From the NCBI GenBank assembly GCA_963966105.1, contig OZ014531.1, forward strand, positions 73,535,159 through 73,599,158: DNA of 64,000 bases, written 5' to 3'. The notes beneath the pieces were generated by a model. It saw only the letters and a program-made list of their open reading frames with translations, was not told the DNA's origin and ran no database searches. Shown here in pieces: positions 10,431-21,650 of the stretch; within the stretch, counting starts at the first letter, position 1, and the number at the start of each line of letters is the position of its first letter. This DNA is from Volucella zonaria (taxonomy: Eukaryota > Arthropoda > Insecta > Diptera > Syrphidae). Position numbers and translations under genes: made by a program.

Positions 10431-12172
10431 ACCTTATAAATGACCCTAAGTCCTTTTACCAATTTGTTAACTACAAAATAAAGTCCGATGGTTACCCTCC
10501 TTCCCTCTCTTTCAACAACAAGTCATCAACCTATCCACTCACCATTGCCAACCTATTTGTCAGCTTCTTTAAACAATCCTTCACCAACGACTCCTTTGTA
10601 CCAGATCCATCCTATTTTCGTTACCTACTGAACTTCTCCAACGGCCCACTTCTCTCTCACATCTTGGACCCCTCCTATATCGAATATAAATTACACCAAC
10701 TCAATGACGAATTTACACCCGGTCCAGATGGCCTCCCTGCCATATTTCTTAAAAAATGTCCTTTCTGATCTCTTTCGTCTATCCCTTTCACAAGGAGAAT
10801 TTCCTCAGATTTGGAAAACCTCCTTTATAACCCCGATCCACAAAAAGGGATCAAAGAACGAAATAACAAACTATCGTCCAATCGCTAAACTCTCCCATGT
10901 ACCCAAACTCCTCGAAAGTATTTTGTATGAAGCTCTAAGTTTCCAATGCAAATCACTTATTTCCCCTAGACAACATGGCTTCCTAAAGGGTAGGTCAACC
11001 ACCACAAATCTCGTTAAATTCGTATCCTTTGCCATCTCTGCCCTAGAGAACGGCAACGAAGTCGATGTAGTTGCAACCGATTTTAGCAAAGCCTTCGATA
11101 AAATCTCTCATCGATTAATACTCTTCAAATTATCTGCCCTCGGCTTTGAACCCATACTGTTAAAATGGATATCCTCTTACCTCGAAAACCGTTTTTACAG
11201 TGTTCGTTTTAGGTCAGCCCACTCCGCTCCATTTTTGGCCACCTCTGGAGTTCCTCAAGGTAGCCATCTCGGTCCCCTTCTCTTTTAACCATAAATGATC
11301 TCGATAGGATCATCAAATACTCGTCCGTCTCCCTTTACGCCGACGATACCAAATTTTTCAAAACCATTTCCTCTCCCCATGACTCCTTCCTTCTTCAACA
11401 AGACATTGATAGTTTTTAGGTCTGGTGCCTCAAAAATTGTTTGGAACTTAATATCCCCAAATGCCAATCCATCACCTTTTCACATAAGCGGCTCAAATCT
11501 CCTCCCCGACTCTACCTTCTCCACAACCAATCTATGTCCTCCGTTGAATCTCTTCGCGACCTCGGCATTTTGTGTGATAGGGAGCTCAACTTCCGTTTGC
11601 ATATGAATGGGATAATCCTTAAAGCCAACTCTGCACTAGGTTTTGTAAAACGATGGTCCAAAGAATTCACCAACCCATACGTGACCAGGTCCCTCTATAT
11701 TACCTTTATTCGTCCCCTCCTAGAGTACGCCAATCAAGTATGGTCCCCATATCATCGCGTTCATATCTCGAGAATCGAAAGCATCCAGCGCCGTTTTCTT
11801 CGATTCGCTCTTCGAGGTTTGCCCTGGGATGATTCTTTTACTCTGCCCCCCTATCAAAACCGTCTCAACCTTATTAACCTAAACACCCTTGAGGAACGCA
11901 GAGATGCAGCCGACTTTCTCTTCATTCATCGACTTCTTTCAGGTCAGGTTGAATGCGCGTCCCTTCACAACTCTATTTTCCTCAACACTAACCCTCGTAA
12001 TCTACGTACCCCTCGTCTCTTCTGTCACCCAACCCACCACACCACCTATAGCGCGAACGAACCAATCTCCCGTATGCTACGAAAAATTAATTCAAACCCT
12101 AGCGTCTTTGACTTCCACCACACCACTTCCTACCTCAAATCCGTTCTCCTTCACGACTCTAACCAACCTTAG
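10430..12172 (+). pseudogene. LINE 'A' reverse transcriptase and C-terminal region
   Basis: RT motifs are seen in order: FTPGPDGLPAIFLK, FPQIWKTSFITPIHKKG, NYRPIAKLS, QHGFLKGRSTTTNL, VVATDFSKAFDKISHRL, GVPQGSHLGPLLF and, after a stop at 11286 and a frameshift, SLYADDTKFF near 11331, so the YADD catalytic box survives. The C-terminal part has LRDLGILCDRELNFRLHM, GFVKRWSKEFTNPYVTRS and RPLLEYANQVW, ending at 12172. At least two frameshifts interrupt the reading. Confidence 0.8.
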
Positions 12173-12230
12173 TTTTAAGTTTTAGTTTAAGTTTAATTTT
12201 AAGTTATAGCTTGTATTAAGCCGAATAAAT

Positions 12231-12246
12231 GGAGGCTTTCGCCTCC
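12231..12246 (+). other. 3' terminal hairpin of LINE 'A'
   Basis: GGAGGC-TTTC-GCCTCC, a perfect six-pair stem just after AATAAA and just before the short A/T tail (12250-12276). A small GCTT/AAGC stem precedes the AATAAA. The relative at 29122-29136 has a different stem at the same place, which suggests recognition of structure by the element's own RT. Confidence 0.6.
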
Positions 12247-12276
12247 ACCAAAATTAAATTAAATTAAAATTAAATT

Positions 12277-13029
12277 GTTTTCAACGCAGACGAAAGCGGC
12301 TTTCATCACGATCCTAGTCGTATACGTGCAATAGGCGTCAAAGGCAAAGCTTTGAGCAGAATTTCTGGAGGATCTGGACGTGAATCCACAACTGTGCTGG
12401 CGTGCGTGTCCGCAGATGGTTCAACAGATAGATTTCCTGGAACGTTGTATGCAACCTCAAAAAATGGTTGGATGGAAGAACCACAATTTGTCAATTGGTT
12501 TGCAAACGAATCCACCCCTAGTCAGTCAGCTTCGCTTGTATTCGTATATGATGGACATTGCAGTCACATAAGTGTTAAAATCGTTGAAATAGCTCTGCAA
12601 AGCATGTATGCGTATTAATGCGCCTACCAAGCCACCTTACAGACAAAAGCAACCTTTAGATAAATGCGTCTTTGGCCCAGTAAAAACCCATTGAAAACAA
12701 CATTGGTAAGACACAAATGGGTAAAGGTTGTATGCGTTTAAGTAAGCAATTGTTTTCTCAACTCATCGGGGAAACTTGGAAAGCAGCCATGAGCGCAGAT
12801 AATATTTATTATTTCTGGATTTCTTAGCACTGGTTTGTTTCCTGTGGATCGATTTAAGTTTCTCAAAAGTGAATTTCCATCAAAGGTTCTCCAAGATTAT
12901 TGGACAAGTTTAAATGTTTCTGATGTGGTGACAGTACAAAGCGATGCCATTCTTGAAATAGAAAGTAAACAATTCTTACCATATTTAATGTTCGTTTTAA
13001 CAAGATTTTAAATTTGGTTCCTACACAAT
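12277..13029 (+). pseudogene. pogo/Tigger transposase, DDE core
   Basis: The core resumes with FNADESGFHHDPSRIRAIG (first catalytic Asp), KALSRISGGSGRESTTVLAC, ATSKNGWMEEPQFVNWFANE, LVFVYDGHCSHIS (second Asp) and, in a shifted frame, KQPLDKCVFGPVK with the third Asp codon at 12659-12661. Then come FSQLIGETWKAAMSADNI and ISGFLSTGLFPVDRFKFL. About 20-30 residues between ACVSADG and the PGTLYATSK motif are missing compared with relatives, and stops and frameshifts follow YDGH. All three acidic residues are still readable, so decay is moderate. Confidence 0.85.
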
Positions 13030-13039
13030 AGGTAGTGAA
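13030..13039 (+). repeat. Left target-site duplication of the LINE at 13040
   Basis: AGGTAGTGAA, repeated exactly at 15102-15111 after the LINE's A-rich tail. Confidence 0.8.
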
Positions 13040-15101
13040 GAGAAACTATTCTCTTTGGAATGGGATGCTTTATCCCTCATCGGATGAAGAGTATCAAACC
13101 AAAAGAAAAGGCATGGTACGACTCAAGCTGTAGAGAGGCTGTCAGGGTTAGAGAATTGTTTTTTCGGTCCTACAAGACCAACTCGACAGAGGACAACCGA
13201 AAAAAGTTCAAACGAGCCAGAAATGACTGCAACGTCTTTCTCAAGCGTGTGAAATTCCAATACGACCAAAAACTGAGGCAAAAAATACTGCAATGCCCCA
13301 AAGGCAGTAAAAATTGTTGGTCATTCGTCAAAAACATTAGAAATTCTGCCTCATGCTCCATCGCAACGCTCATTTACAATCACATTCCAGCTGTCAGCTC
13401 TTTGGGCAAGGCCAATCTGCTTGCTGCATACTTTACGGCTAGCTCAACACTCCCAGATTGTGCTTTGTCCCCGCCTACACTTGAGTGCGTCGAATCTACG
13501 ATGGGACGAATCTACTTTCGCACTCGTGTAGTAGCAAGAGTACTTAAAGATCTCAATATGCATAAATCGGCTGGTCCAGATGGTATATCTCTCCTTCTTC
13601 TGAAGAGGTGTTCTTCCACGTTGGCAAAACCACTGCGTAAACTTTTTCATCAATCTTACTCTTAAAAGAGTCCTACTTTTTAGCGGATGGAAAACAGCAT
13701 TTGGCCAGCCCGTCCCTAAAAAAGGTGAATCTTCCTCTCTCTCTCCTCCTACAGACCCAATGCACTTACGTCCCTTCTCTCCAAGGCCATGGGAACGCTG
13801 ATAAACTGTCAGCTCATGAAATATCTCGAAACATGATAATTTCTCAATGACCGGCAATATGGTTTTCGTAGCAACAGGTCCACTGGTGATATGATGGCAT
13901 GTCTCTCCGAAAAGTGGAACAAAAGCATACATCAATCTGACGAAAGCAAGATAGTTGCATTTGACAGAGTTTGGCATCAGGCTCTTTTGTCGAAAATGCG
14001 TGCTTTTGGGATCGATGACTCTCTCCTTCAATGGATTAGAAATTACCTTTCGAAACGTTCAATTCAAGTTGGACGGTTTCAAGTCTTTTATTCACAAAAT
14101 ACCATAAATGCTGGTGTGCCCCAGGGCTCCGTTCTGTTTCCGACACTCTTTTTAATTTTCATTAACGATCTCTTGTCTGCTACTTCTAATCCAATATATG
14201 GTATTCCTTTGCTGATGACAGTACTCTCTGTTTTTCGGCTGTAGAACGGGAACGGCAGCGTATGTTAAGCTCATTAAATTCCGATATTAACAGCATAACC
14301 AATTGAGGAACTATCAACCGAGTGAAATTTAATGCTTCCGGAACTCAATGCTGTCTGCTGTCATTAAAGCGAAATTCAAATACCCAGCCATTATCCATGA
14401 ATAGCACTTGCATCGATGAAACCGATAAACTTTCCATTCTCGGTATGTGTGTCAGTGACAACTTACGTTGGAATGACCACATATTCGATGTCGCCAAAAA
14501 TGCTGCGAAATGTCTAGGTTTCCTTAAGCGATGTAAGAAATATTTTATCCCTTCTGATCTGGCCACAATATATAAGGCATTTATCCGCCCAAAATTGGAG
14601 TGCAATGCCCACATCTGGTCAGGTGCTCCTAAAACATCTCTGCACCTGCTAGATAGGATTCAAAACCGTGCGATAAAACTCATTGGTGAAACTAATATCA
14701 GTCAATTAATTAACAACCTCGAGCACCGACGAAATGTGTCCTGTCTCACTTTGTTTTATCGCTATTTCCACCACCAGTGCTCCATTGACATAGCCAGTAG
14801 CATTCCGCCCATTTAAACTTCCAACCGTAACATCTGTCTCGCTATAAATGCTCATCAGTATACCCTCAAGCCCATTTTTGGACGTACTCTAAAATTTCCT
14901 GATTCTTTCCCAAGCCGTACATCTCGCTTATGGAATGCCCTGCCGATCTCTGTGTTTCCTGGTCGTTATAATTTACAAACATTTAAGAACAATGTATATC
15001 GGTACCTGTCTTTTCTTCCTCCCTAAATTTCCTTCGTCCGCGCTGTGTACGAGCATTTTAAGGGTACAAAACCCCTTTAGCGCGCGCTGATTATAAAAAA
15101 A
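13040..15101 (+). mobile_element. 5'-truncated LINE (family 'C') inserted in the pogo element
   Basis: 2.06 kb flanked by an exact 10-bp duplication. It encodes a linker (KAWYDSSCREAVRVRELFFR, FKRARNDCNVFLKRVK), then RT motifs: HKSAGPDGISLLLLKRC, a broken middle with QYGFRSNRSTGDMMACLSEK, RVWHQALLSKMRAFGIDDSL, AGVPQGSVLFPTLFLIFIND, then a frameshift near the YADD position, and RPKLECNAHIWSGAPKTS toward the end. The 3' end is CCGCGCTGTGTACGAGCATT, AAGGGTACAAAA and a poly-A run. Several frameshifts and stops make it dead. It belongs to the CR1/Jockey grade; no exact clade is claimed. Confidence 0.85.
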
Positions 15102-15111
15102 AGGTAGTGAA
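15102..15111 (+). repeat. Right target-site duplication of the LINE at 13040
   Basis: AGGTAGTGAA. Removing the LINE and one copy joins FGSYTIGSE to QVYDAKHNSH in an open frame of the host transposon. Confidence 0.8.
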
Positions 15112-15935
15112 CAAGTTTACGATGCAAAACACAACTCTCATTTGGGTTTCTGTCCAAACGACAACAACATTAATTGGACTCACTTTTCCAATGAAGTTTT
15201 GGATGAAACACAAATTCAATATCCGCCACTAGAATTTTTGTATTTATGAATGACAGATTTGTTAGTTACCTAGATAGGTGCGTTTTATTTATATGGGTAG
15301 ATTTTCTCTACAGTAGATACTATCACCGATTTATTTTGTAACGCAAGTCCTTCAATATCAAACGATTTTCTAACCGAAGCAAAAAAGCCGACACCAAGAC
15401 TGAAACAAATGACATACGGGGAAGTTTTGACAACAGAAGAAGTACTCAGAGACGCCGAAGAAAAAAAACAAGCAAAAAACCTACCTAAGACTAAGGGAAA
15501 AGAAGTTCGCCAAATCCGTCAACCCATTAAGAAAAAGTGATCCTCGAGTTCTAGTTCAGATGACTGCGAAGGGGAAAGAAATATCATTTATGGTGTAGAT
15601 AGTCCATGGAATGAAGAAGATGACGAATTGAAAACTTAAGCCCTGTGGATCATTCTACTATTAAGAAAGGTCAATTTGCTTTGACGGAGTTCGAAGGTGG
15701 AAGCATATTAAAATTTGTATGCGTGATTGAAACATGTCAGCAAAATGATAAAATTGAAATAACTCTTCTTAAGAGTTTGGACACCACCCGAAAGACACTT
15801 GCATTGGTTCCATCCGAAAAAAAGCAATTCATATTAAAGAAATTATAGGTGTTCTCCCAAATCCAACTATGGTTATGATGGAAACCAGAGTTCACTACAA
15901 ATTTCAAAAAAGTGTTAGTGTAAGAGAAAACTAGC
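15112..15935 (+). pseudogene. pogo/Tigger transposase, C-terminal region
   Basis: After the LINE the frame continues QVYDAKHNSHLGFCPNDNN. MTYGEVLTTEEVLRDAEEKK and a lysine-rich stretch (15409-15540) match the variable tail of jerky/Tigger transposases. SPWNEEDDEL lies near 15601. In another frame, KKGQFALTEFEGGSILKFV and KSLDTTRKTLALVPSEKKQF (15663-15848), followed by GVLPNPTMVM, resemble the small beta-rich domain that ends many arthropod members. Stops and frameshifts separate the pieces. Confidence 0.65.
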
Positions 15936-16095
15936 GAGGGTACCTATTCTTTGTAAAACAAACTTAATTGATCTCCAAATAAACAAGTTTAACTTTTATA
16001 AATATACAAATATTTTTTTTCATTACTTTTCCAACAGTTTTTCAACTATAAAAACACTGTTTATAAGCCTTTTAAGTGAAATAATTGTCAATTAT

Positions 16096-16297
16096 GGGGT
16101 AAATGGAAACATCGATTAAAATGAACAAGACTGGTTGTAATCCATAGAAGAATCATTTATGTTATGTTCACATTTGCCCCATTCCGAAGTCTATATCAAG
16201 CAAGAGAGAGCAGAAAGACGTTTTCATTTACCCTGATTTAAAAAAAAAATAAAAAAAATGGGGTAAATGGGAACATTGCGGGGGGAAATGAAAACAT
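16096..16297. repeat. Right subterminal repeat cluster of the pogo-type element
   Basis: Five copies of a GGGGTAAATGRRAACAT unit: + strand at 16096-16112, 16260-16276 and 16281-16297; - strand at 16164-16180 and 16219-16233. With the two left copies and the two termini this makes nine related sites in about 8.3 kb, all at the ends of the element. Confidence 0.8.
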
Positions 16298-16454
16298 CAA
16301 AGTATTGCACTTAATATTCAACATAACGTGACTTAGCCATTAGATAATGAGCTCTTCTCATTTTTTTATAAGTTTAACGCTTTTAGAAGTTTAAAATTGC
16401 TTGTAATTAATTTTCTTTTTAAATTTTAAATTTCGATGTCTTTAAAATTGCAAA

Positions 16455-16478
16455 AACTGTTCCGAATTACCCCAACTG
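16455..16478 (-). repeat. Right inverted repeat of the pogo-type element
   Basis: Complement begins CAGTTGGGGTAATTCGGAAC then AGTT, pairing with 8131-8156. Confidence 0.8.
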
Positions 16479-17085
16479 ACATACCACATACATACGTCTT
16501 CCACGTATTGATATACTTCAAAGTTGTACTTTCGTTTTAACGTCATCGTAAACGACTTAATGTTATCCAACTGGTGTGCTAAGAAGACTACAGGCTAGAA
16601 AGCACTATCGAAGATCCAGGCAACACTATCACCGCCAATTCCCCGGACGACACTACGTTTATATGTCCATGCCTTTCTCCGTTCTTTACCTTTGCAAGGT
16701 ATTCCTCCATGAATTCGACAGCGGAATTGTGATCTGCAATTTGGTGATTATAAGCAAGTTTTTTAATTTCCTCTGTAAATACCCTAACCTTCATCACTCG
16801 TTGCATGATGTCCTCCGGTTCACTCCCTTAAAATTTATGTAAAACAACTTTAATTCGCACAATAGACAAGTGTCACTTGAATTAAAACCAACAAATCAGC
16901 TGATTTCTGACGTTTCTGCCTGAAATTTCAGAGAGAAATTTTTTGCTGGCAATTCTTGGGCGCTCGACGAATCAGAATTGTTTGACCAACTTTTGCCTAG
17001 AATTCGGAACGCGCTAAATGCCAGTTGTTTTACAGTATGTCACTGCTCAACAGGTTTTGTGTACGATTCGAATTACGAAATTTTA
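16479..17085. other. Unassigned spacer
   Basis: No recognised family. A 72-codon minus-strand frame at 16588-16806 (TEEIKKLAYNHQIADHNSAV) has protein-like composition but matches nothing I can name. Confidence 0.3.
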
Positions 17086-17089
17086 GAGT

Positions 17090-17760
17090 AGGTACAAACT
17101 AATCCATCAGAAAGTGGACTTGGTGTTATGATTGAAGGTTTGAAGGGGCATAATGCTACAGAGGATATAAAATTTGTTGGTTACGCCTATGGGACAGTGG
17201 GTGACTACTTTTCGCTTAACGACAGTAGTCGGTATTGTGTTTTGGAGGTGTTAAACTTTACTCTGATGGAGATTCCCCAAATATGTAGTTACGGTTAACA
17301 TACGTTGCGGTTTCCATTCTACAGTTGAAGAGCATATACGCTACCGAGAATGAATATGAAAAGCAGAGAGTACTATCTTCAGTAAAGGAATATGACACAA
17401 CAGATCATTTCTGAAAATAAAAAAATGTCGATGACACAACGCAGCCCTGTGGCACCCCTGTATTATTTTATTTAATTTAAACTGCCCATGAAAACTTGAA
17501 TTGAACGTTCCGAAAGGTAGTTTCTAATCCAATGAAGGAGATAGTCGTCGATTCCAAATGCTTGCATGTTCGACAAAACATCTTGAAGCCAAATTCTGTC
17601 AAATTCCGCTCGTTAGATTCGCACGCGCTTTGGTAAGACATGCGATCAAATCAATTGTGGACCTGTTGCTACAAATATCTGCCTCGAGATATGTCATGAG
17701 CTGACGATTTATCAGTGTTTGTATGACCTTGGAAAGAAGGAACGTAAGCGCAATGGGTCT
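17090..17760 (-). mobile_element. LINE family 'C' remnant
   Basis: The minus strand reads FDRIWLQDVLSNMQAFGIDD then HWIRNYLSERSIQV (17520-17640) and SNDLLCHIPLLKIVLSAF (17330-17420). These align with RVWHQALLSKMRAFGIDDSL, IRNYLSKRSIQV and the region after PQGS in the 13-15 kb copy. Pieces are out of frame and a block between them is lost. Confidence 0.6.
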
Positions 17761-17894
17761 GTATGTAAGCAGAGAAGAAGGAACGGACTACAAAAATGCA
17801 GTTTTACAACCACTCGAAAAAAGCTCACGCAGTACCAGTATAAACATACGATCGTAGTCCCAGACGTACTCGACCTAACAAAGAAAACGCCAAA

Positions 17895-18870
17895 AATTTA
17901 GTTCAATACACTTTTTCCAGCGATGTTTAAAAGCTACGATACCCTCCTTATAGTGAGAATCGTCGAGCTGCTAAAAATAGCCATCAACCGCAGACTCCAC
18001 CTCTTTACTTTTGGGAAATCTTTTACCATCGAGCAATTTTTTAAAGTTGGGAAATAGAAAATAATCCAAGGGGGCTAAATCTGGTGATTACGATACATGA
18101 GGCAGCAATTCCAACTTTAACTCATTGATTTTGGCCATTGCAATGACGGATGAGTGAACTGGCGTATTGTCTTGATGAAACAAAAGTATTTTCTTCAACA
18201 AATGCGGCCGTTTTGTCTTGTCAATGAAAATTATCCCACGCACATCCCAAAAAACTGATGCCATGATCTTGCCTGCAGATGGAATTGTCTTCGCCTTCTT
18301 TTGAGCCGATTCTCCCCTTTGAGTCCGTTGTTCCTTCGTCTCGGGTGTGAAGTGATGAACACATGTTTCATCCGTGATTATGAATCGACGGAAAAACTCG
18401 GCTTTATTTCTGTGACACTGCGCCAAACACTCGAATGAAACATCCTCACGACGCTGTTTTTGTTCCGTTGTGAGTAATCGCGGCACCCATCTTGCGCACA
18501 GCTTTCTCATGTCCAATTTTTCAGTCAACATGCGACGTACAGCGCTTTTTGAAATGCCTACCATATCTGCTAGTTCACGCACTTTCAATCAACGGCCATC
18601 CAATACCATTTTGTGGATTTTTTTCAAAATTTTTCGTGAACTCAACTCAGGCAACTCGTACGGCCTCGCTTAAACTCTGCCACCCAATATTTTATTGTTG
18701 TAAACGAAGGAGCAGCCTCCTCCAGAGTAGAATTCAGTTCTGTTTTGATGTTGGTTAGATTGAGGCCTTCCAAATGAAAGTATTGTTTCACAAAACGACG
18801 ACCAATTGTCTCCATAGTTAAAATTTCAATGAGAGCGTTCACTGTTGATGGCTGCCGAACAAATACTAAA
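17895..18870 (-). mobile_element. DD34D mariner, long but broken transposase
   Basis: The minus-strand transposase probably starts at ATG 18815 (METIGRRFVKQYFHLEG). It shifts frame near 18600, then runs MKVRELADMVGISKSAVRRM, MRKLCARWVPRLLT, FIITDETCVHHF (first Asp), SAGKIMASVFWDVRGIIF, ILLFHQDNTPVH (second Asp) and, after one stop, SPDLAPLDYFLFPNFK (third Asp). There are 34 residues between the second and third Asp, the mariner signature. The C-terminus (KHRWKKCIELN) reaches about 17940. All three catalytic residues are intact. Terminal repeats were not recognised with confidence. Confidence 0.8.
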
Positions 18871-18879
18871 CAAGATAGC

Positions 18880-20990
18880 GTCGTCAAATTTTATAAGATT
18901 GGTTCTTTTTAAACAACAACCGCCATCTATGCAACAGGTCGGGTACTTCCGATTTGTATAGAGGGTTCGCAGTAAACAAATATGTTCTGCGCAAAGGGCT
19001 GCAAAAACTTCAAAGCTGTACTCCTCCTGATGGGGGATTGAAACGATTCAAGGATGGTGATCCAAAGTTTCTTAGTGGAATTCGGAAAAAATCTTAGAGC
19101 CATTATTAACTCGAAGGTGCAAGTAGTTGACGTCAAGACTGAAGCTTAGGTGCTAAATAGACCCGTCCACTGGATTGTAGTTTGAATATAGGCCGTACGA
19201 TTGGAACACCCTCCATTATATTCAACTCAAGTGTGATCACTTGGCTAACAAGATTTTGCCGTTTGCGGTTGAATATTATATGGCTTTTACATTCTGCTAC
19301 AAAAAATCTGTCAATCTACTACAATTTTTCAAGAATGTATCAGATTTCCATCGACCTGGCATCCGCCTGGCCTGTGTTATCAACAAACCAGAAAACCAAA
19401 ATAAACGCAGATAAACGACCACAACAAAATGGAATTGTCAGACATGTGTCCAATTGGTTGGAACCTAAACTGACAGCTGCCAGATGTTACACTCTCTCTC
19501 ACTCCTCTCTTAATTGTTTAAGCGCGTGTGTGAGTTTTTCCGTTATTCCTATTAATTTTACACTCTGCGCAGATTCTCAGTTTTTTTTTCTCTCCTCCTT
19601 TGACAAGGGTGGTTTTTTCTCCCTATTCTACTCACATAATTTAAGAAACTCACCACACCACCAGATTTTTTCGCTCTCTCTCGGGCAATTATTCAGTTGT
19701 GTGTTGCTTCTGTGTTGGATAGAAAATTACAAAATTATGAATTGACATGACCGATCCAAACACTCGGCACTCCGCAGGAAACTTATTATCGCTCCCAGAT
19801 TCTACATAAAGTTAAAGTTGCTAAGCCTTGCTAATAAAATGTAAGAGATTAGAACAACAACTGTTCTGTCGGTTGTTTATGGTCTATGGTTTCAGTTCGC
19901 GTAGAGTATCCAGTGAGTGATTTCAATGTATCTTTTGTGCTTGTAAGTGCTTGGGAGCGTTCCCATAGTGTGAATTTGTTGAATTTTTTTAAAACTATCA
20001 CTGAAAAATAGGAAAAGATACACGGTTTTCGAGTTGAAGGTGCAAAATACACTCAAATTAGTCATTTTTCGTTGAGTTTTGTGTCCTATTTCGATAGTGT
20101 CCTCTACCAGTCATTGTCATCGATTATTCCCCTGATGTGTCATACCGAAAATCCGAAACTGAAACTAAATATATTCTTGTGCCGCGCCGGGTTCTTTTCG
20201 AATTTTTATTTGAGTGCTCGTCAAATAGAAGAGGATGAGCGAGGACGGCCTCTTGAAATTCTCATTTGCCGTGGACGTGGACGTGTGTTGAATTGTAGAT
20301 TTCGTGTACGAGTCGGGTAAATCATATTTATCCTCTGTCGTCATGAGATGGTAAAAATAAAACATTCTTCCGGTCTCTTTCGACATAAGAAAATTAAGAA
20401 AAAAAATAAAAAAAATAAAAATTGTTGGTGACAGATGTTCTCGTTATGCCCTATTGCTATTGCCATACGTATCATATCTGTTGGCTACCAGCAGATACGA
20501 GAGTATGTTTTGCCTGCGTTACTTAGCAACGTCGGCAACATTCAAAATCGTACAAAATATTGTGTTGTCTTCTCATCATATTTTTGAAATTGTTTTCGAA
20601 AAAAAAAAAACCGTGAAAATTGTGTGTTCCTATTGTGATATTCGCACGATACGTTTTGAAATTCTATCTTGTTGATGGAAAGAAATGCGGTTAATGAATG
20701 CACATTCGAGTAGAATATGCAGGTTTCTGCATCGCTTGTGGTATGAGGAGGAGTGCAGTCAATTCTGGAGATGATAGGGGTTGTAAGTAATACCCTAACA
20801 CTGAAATTGTTTTTATGATAAATTAGTGACAGCAGCGAAATTAGTGATCCATTTTGGGCAGACGATAGTTGTGATGTAGGCCAAAAAAACACCCCTAGTT
20901 TGGCATTGCATTTTGGGAAACAAAGCATCGAAATAAAAAAAGGAAATAACAACCAAAACTTGGTTTCGCTGAACCTTAACAAGCCTCTGC
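18880..20990. other. Unassigned 2.1 kb region
   Basis: A+T-rich with CT-rich stretches (CTCTCTCTCACTCC near 19490; CGCTCTCTCTCGG near 19675) that resemble GAGA-factor sites, and several poly-A and poly-T runs. Open frames here (up to 187 codons at 19182-19745) look like composition effects. It could hold regulatory DNA, but nothing proves this. Confidence 0.3.
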
Positions 20991-20999
20991 AGTAAGCCC

Positions 21000-21650
21000 G
21001 ATCCTTAGCTAACTACCTCCAGTTGCGTACTCGAAGTCGGTTGAGGTCCCCTTATACATGTGCGCGCCACTTAAGATGAGGTCTTCCCCTACTGCGTTGT
21101 CCTTCAGAGTTAGATTCGAAAACTCTGCGAGCCGCAGCGTTGGTGTCCATTCGCTCTATATGTCCTAGCAATCTTAGGCAATTTATGCGCAGTTTTCTGA
21201 CTACATTGTGTTGCCGTTCAGTTCGTACAAGATTCAAAGGAATCTTGTCTAAAGTCCGTCAACGCAAACGGGACCGAATATTGTACGAAGTACTTTTGAT
21301 AAAATCTATGGGTTGATCAAGGTCTTATATAGAAGCTCCTTATTCATTCAGGATACGGCCTTAGTACACAATTGCCTTCTAAGCACATTGAAACAGCGAT
21401 TGGCAAGAGTGGTTCTTTAGACTTTTGAAGTGTTCGCTTCTGAGTTCCGCACTATTCTTTCAAGTGTGATGTTAAAGAAGTCACATGAGAGCGCGTCACC
21501 TTGCCTAAAACCTTTTCTGACATCAAAGGTCTCGGTTAAGTGGTTACCAACCTTGACGGAGCAGTAAGCGTTCTCCATCACCATTCTGCGCAGAGGGACT
21601 AGTCATGACTCTATAAAGCTCGTCACTATAAATGCTGTCATATACAAGAC
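21000..21650 (-). pseudogene. RTE-like endonuclease/RT, C-terminal fragment
   Basis: The minus strand reads MENAYCSVKVGNHLTETFDV then RKGFRQGDALSCDFFNITLE (21430-21560), an RT core with the RQGD motif, and further on LRLLGHIERMDTNAAARRVF and GRPHLKWRAHV (21055-21180), the conserved end of these proteins. It is collinear but with stops and frameshifts. Related fragments are at 35290-35330, 46320-47580, 62110-62300 and perhaps 50530-50770. Confidence 0.65.

Larger units (their letters stand above)
9016..12276 (+). mobile_element. Non-LTR retrotransposon (LINE family 'A'), nearly full ORF2, dead
   Basis: About 3.26 kb inserted in the pogo transposase. It encodes an AP-type endonuclease, then reverse transcriptase, then a C-terminal region, and ends in a perfect short hairpin (12231-12246) and an (AATTA)-rich tail. 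The 5' edge is uncertain by a few bases. A clean target duplication is not readable; only GTTT is shared at the edges. A second member is at about 26040-29156. I place it in the Jockey/CR1/I superset and cannot name the clade. Confidence 0.8.
8131..16478 (+). mobile_element. pogo/Tigger-type DNA transposon with two LINE insertions
   Basis: The terminal repeats (CGGTTGGGGTAAAAGG at 8131, complement of CAGTTGGGGTAATTCGG ending at 16478) bracket a transposase that reads in one direction through three blocks: 8553-9012, 12277-13029 and 15112-15935. Removing LINE insertions at about 9016-12276 and 13040-15101 leaves roughly 3 kb, a normal size for this group. The DNA-binding region, the three catalytic aspartates and the C-terminal tail all follow the order of jerky/Tigger transposases of the Tc1/mariner superfamily. 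Repeats of GGGGTAAATGRRAACAT lie inside both ends. A TA target duplication is not obvious at the left edge, so that boundary may be off by a few bases. Confidence 0.85.

Noticed and set aside
13444..14031. 195-codon minus-strand frame
   Set aside because: Antisense shadow of the LINE 'C' reverse transcriptase, which is supported by RT motifs on the other strand.
19182..19745. 187-codon plus-strand frame
   Set aside because: Low-complexity, CT-rich sequence with no domain-like pattern. The region also lacks signs of LTR termini or an intact exon.
19480..20450. Possible LTR retrotransposon ends
   Set aside because: No repeated terminal sequence, primer-binding site or gag/pol fragment could be read.
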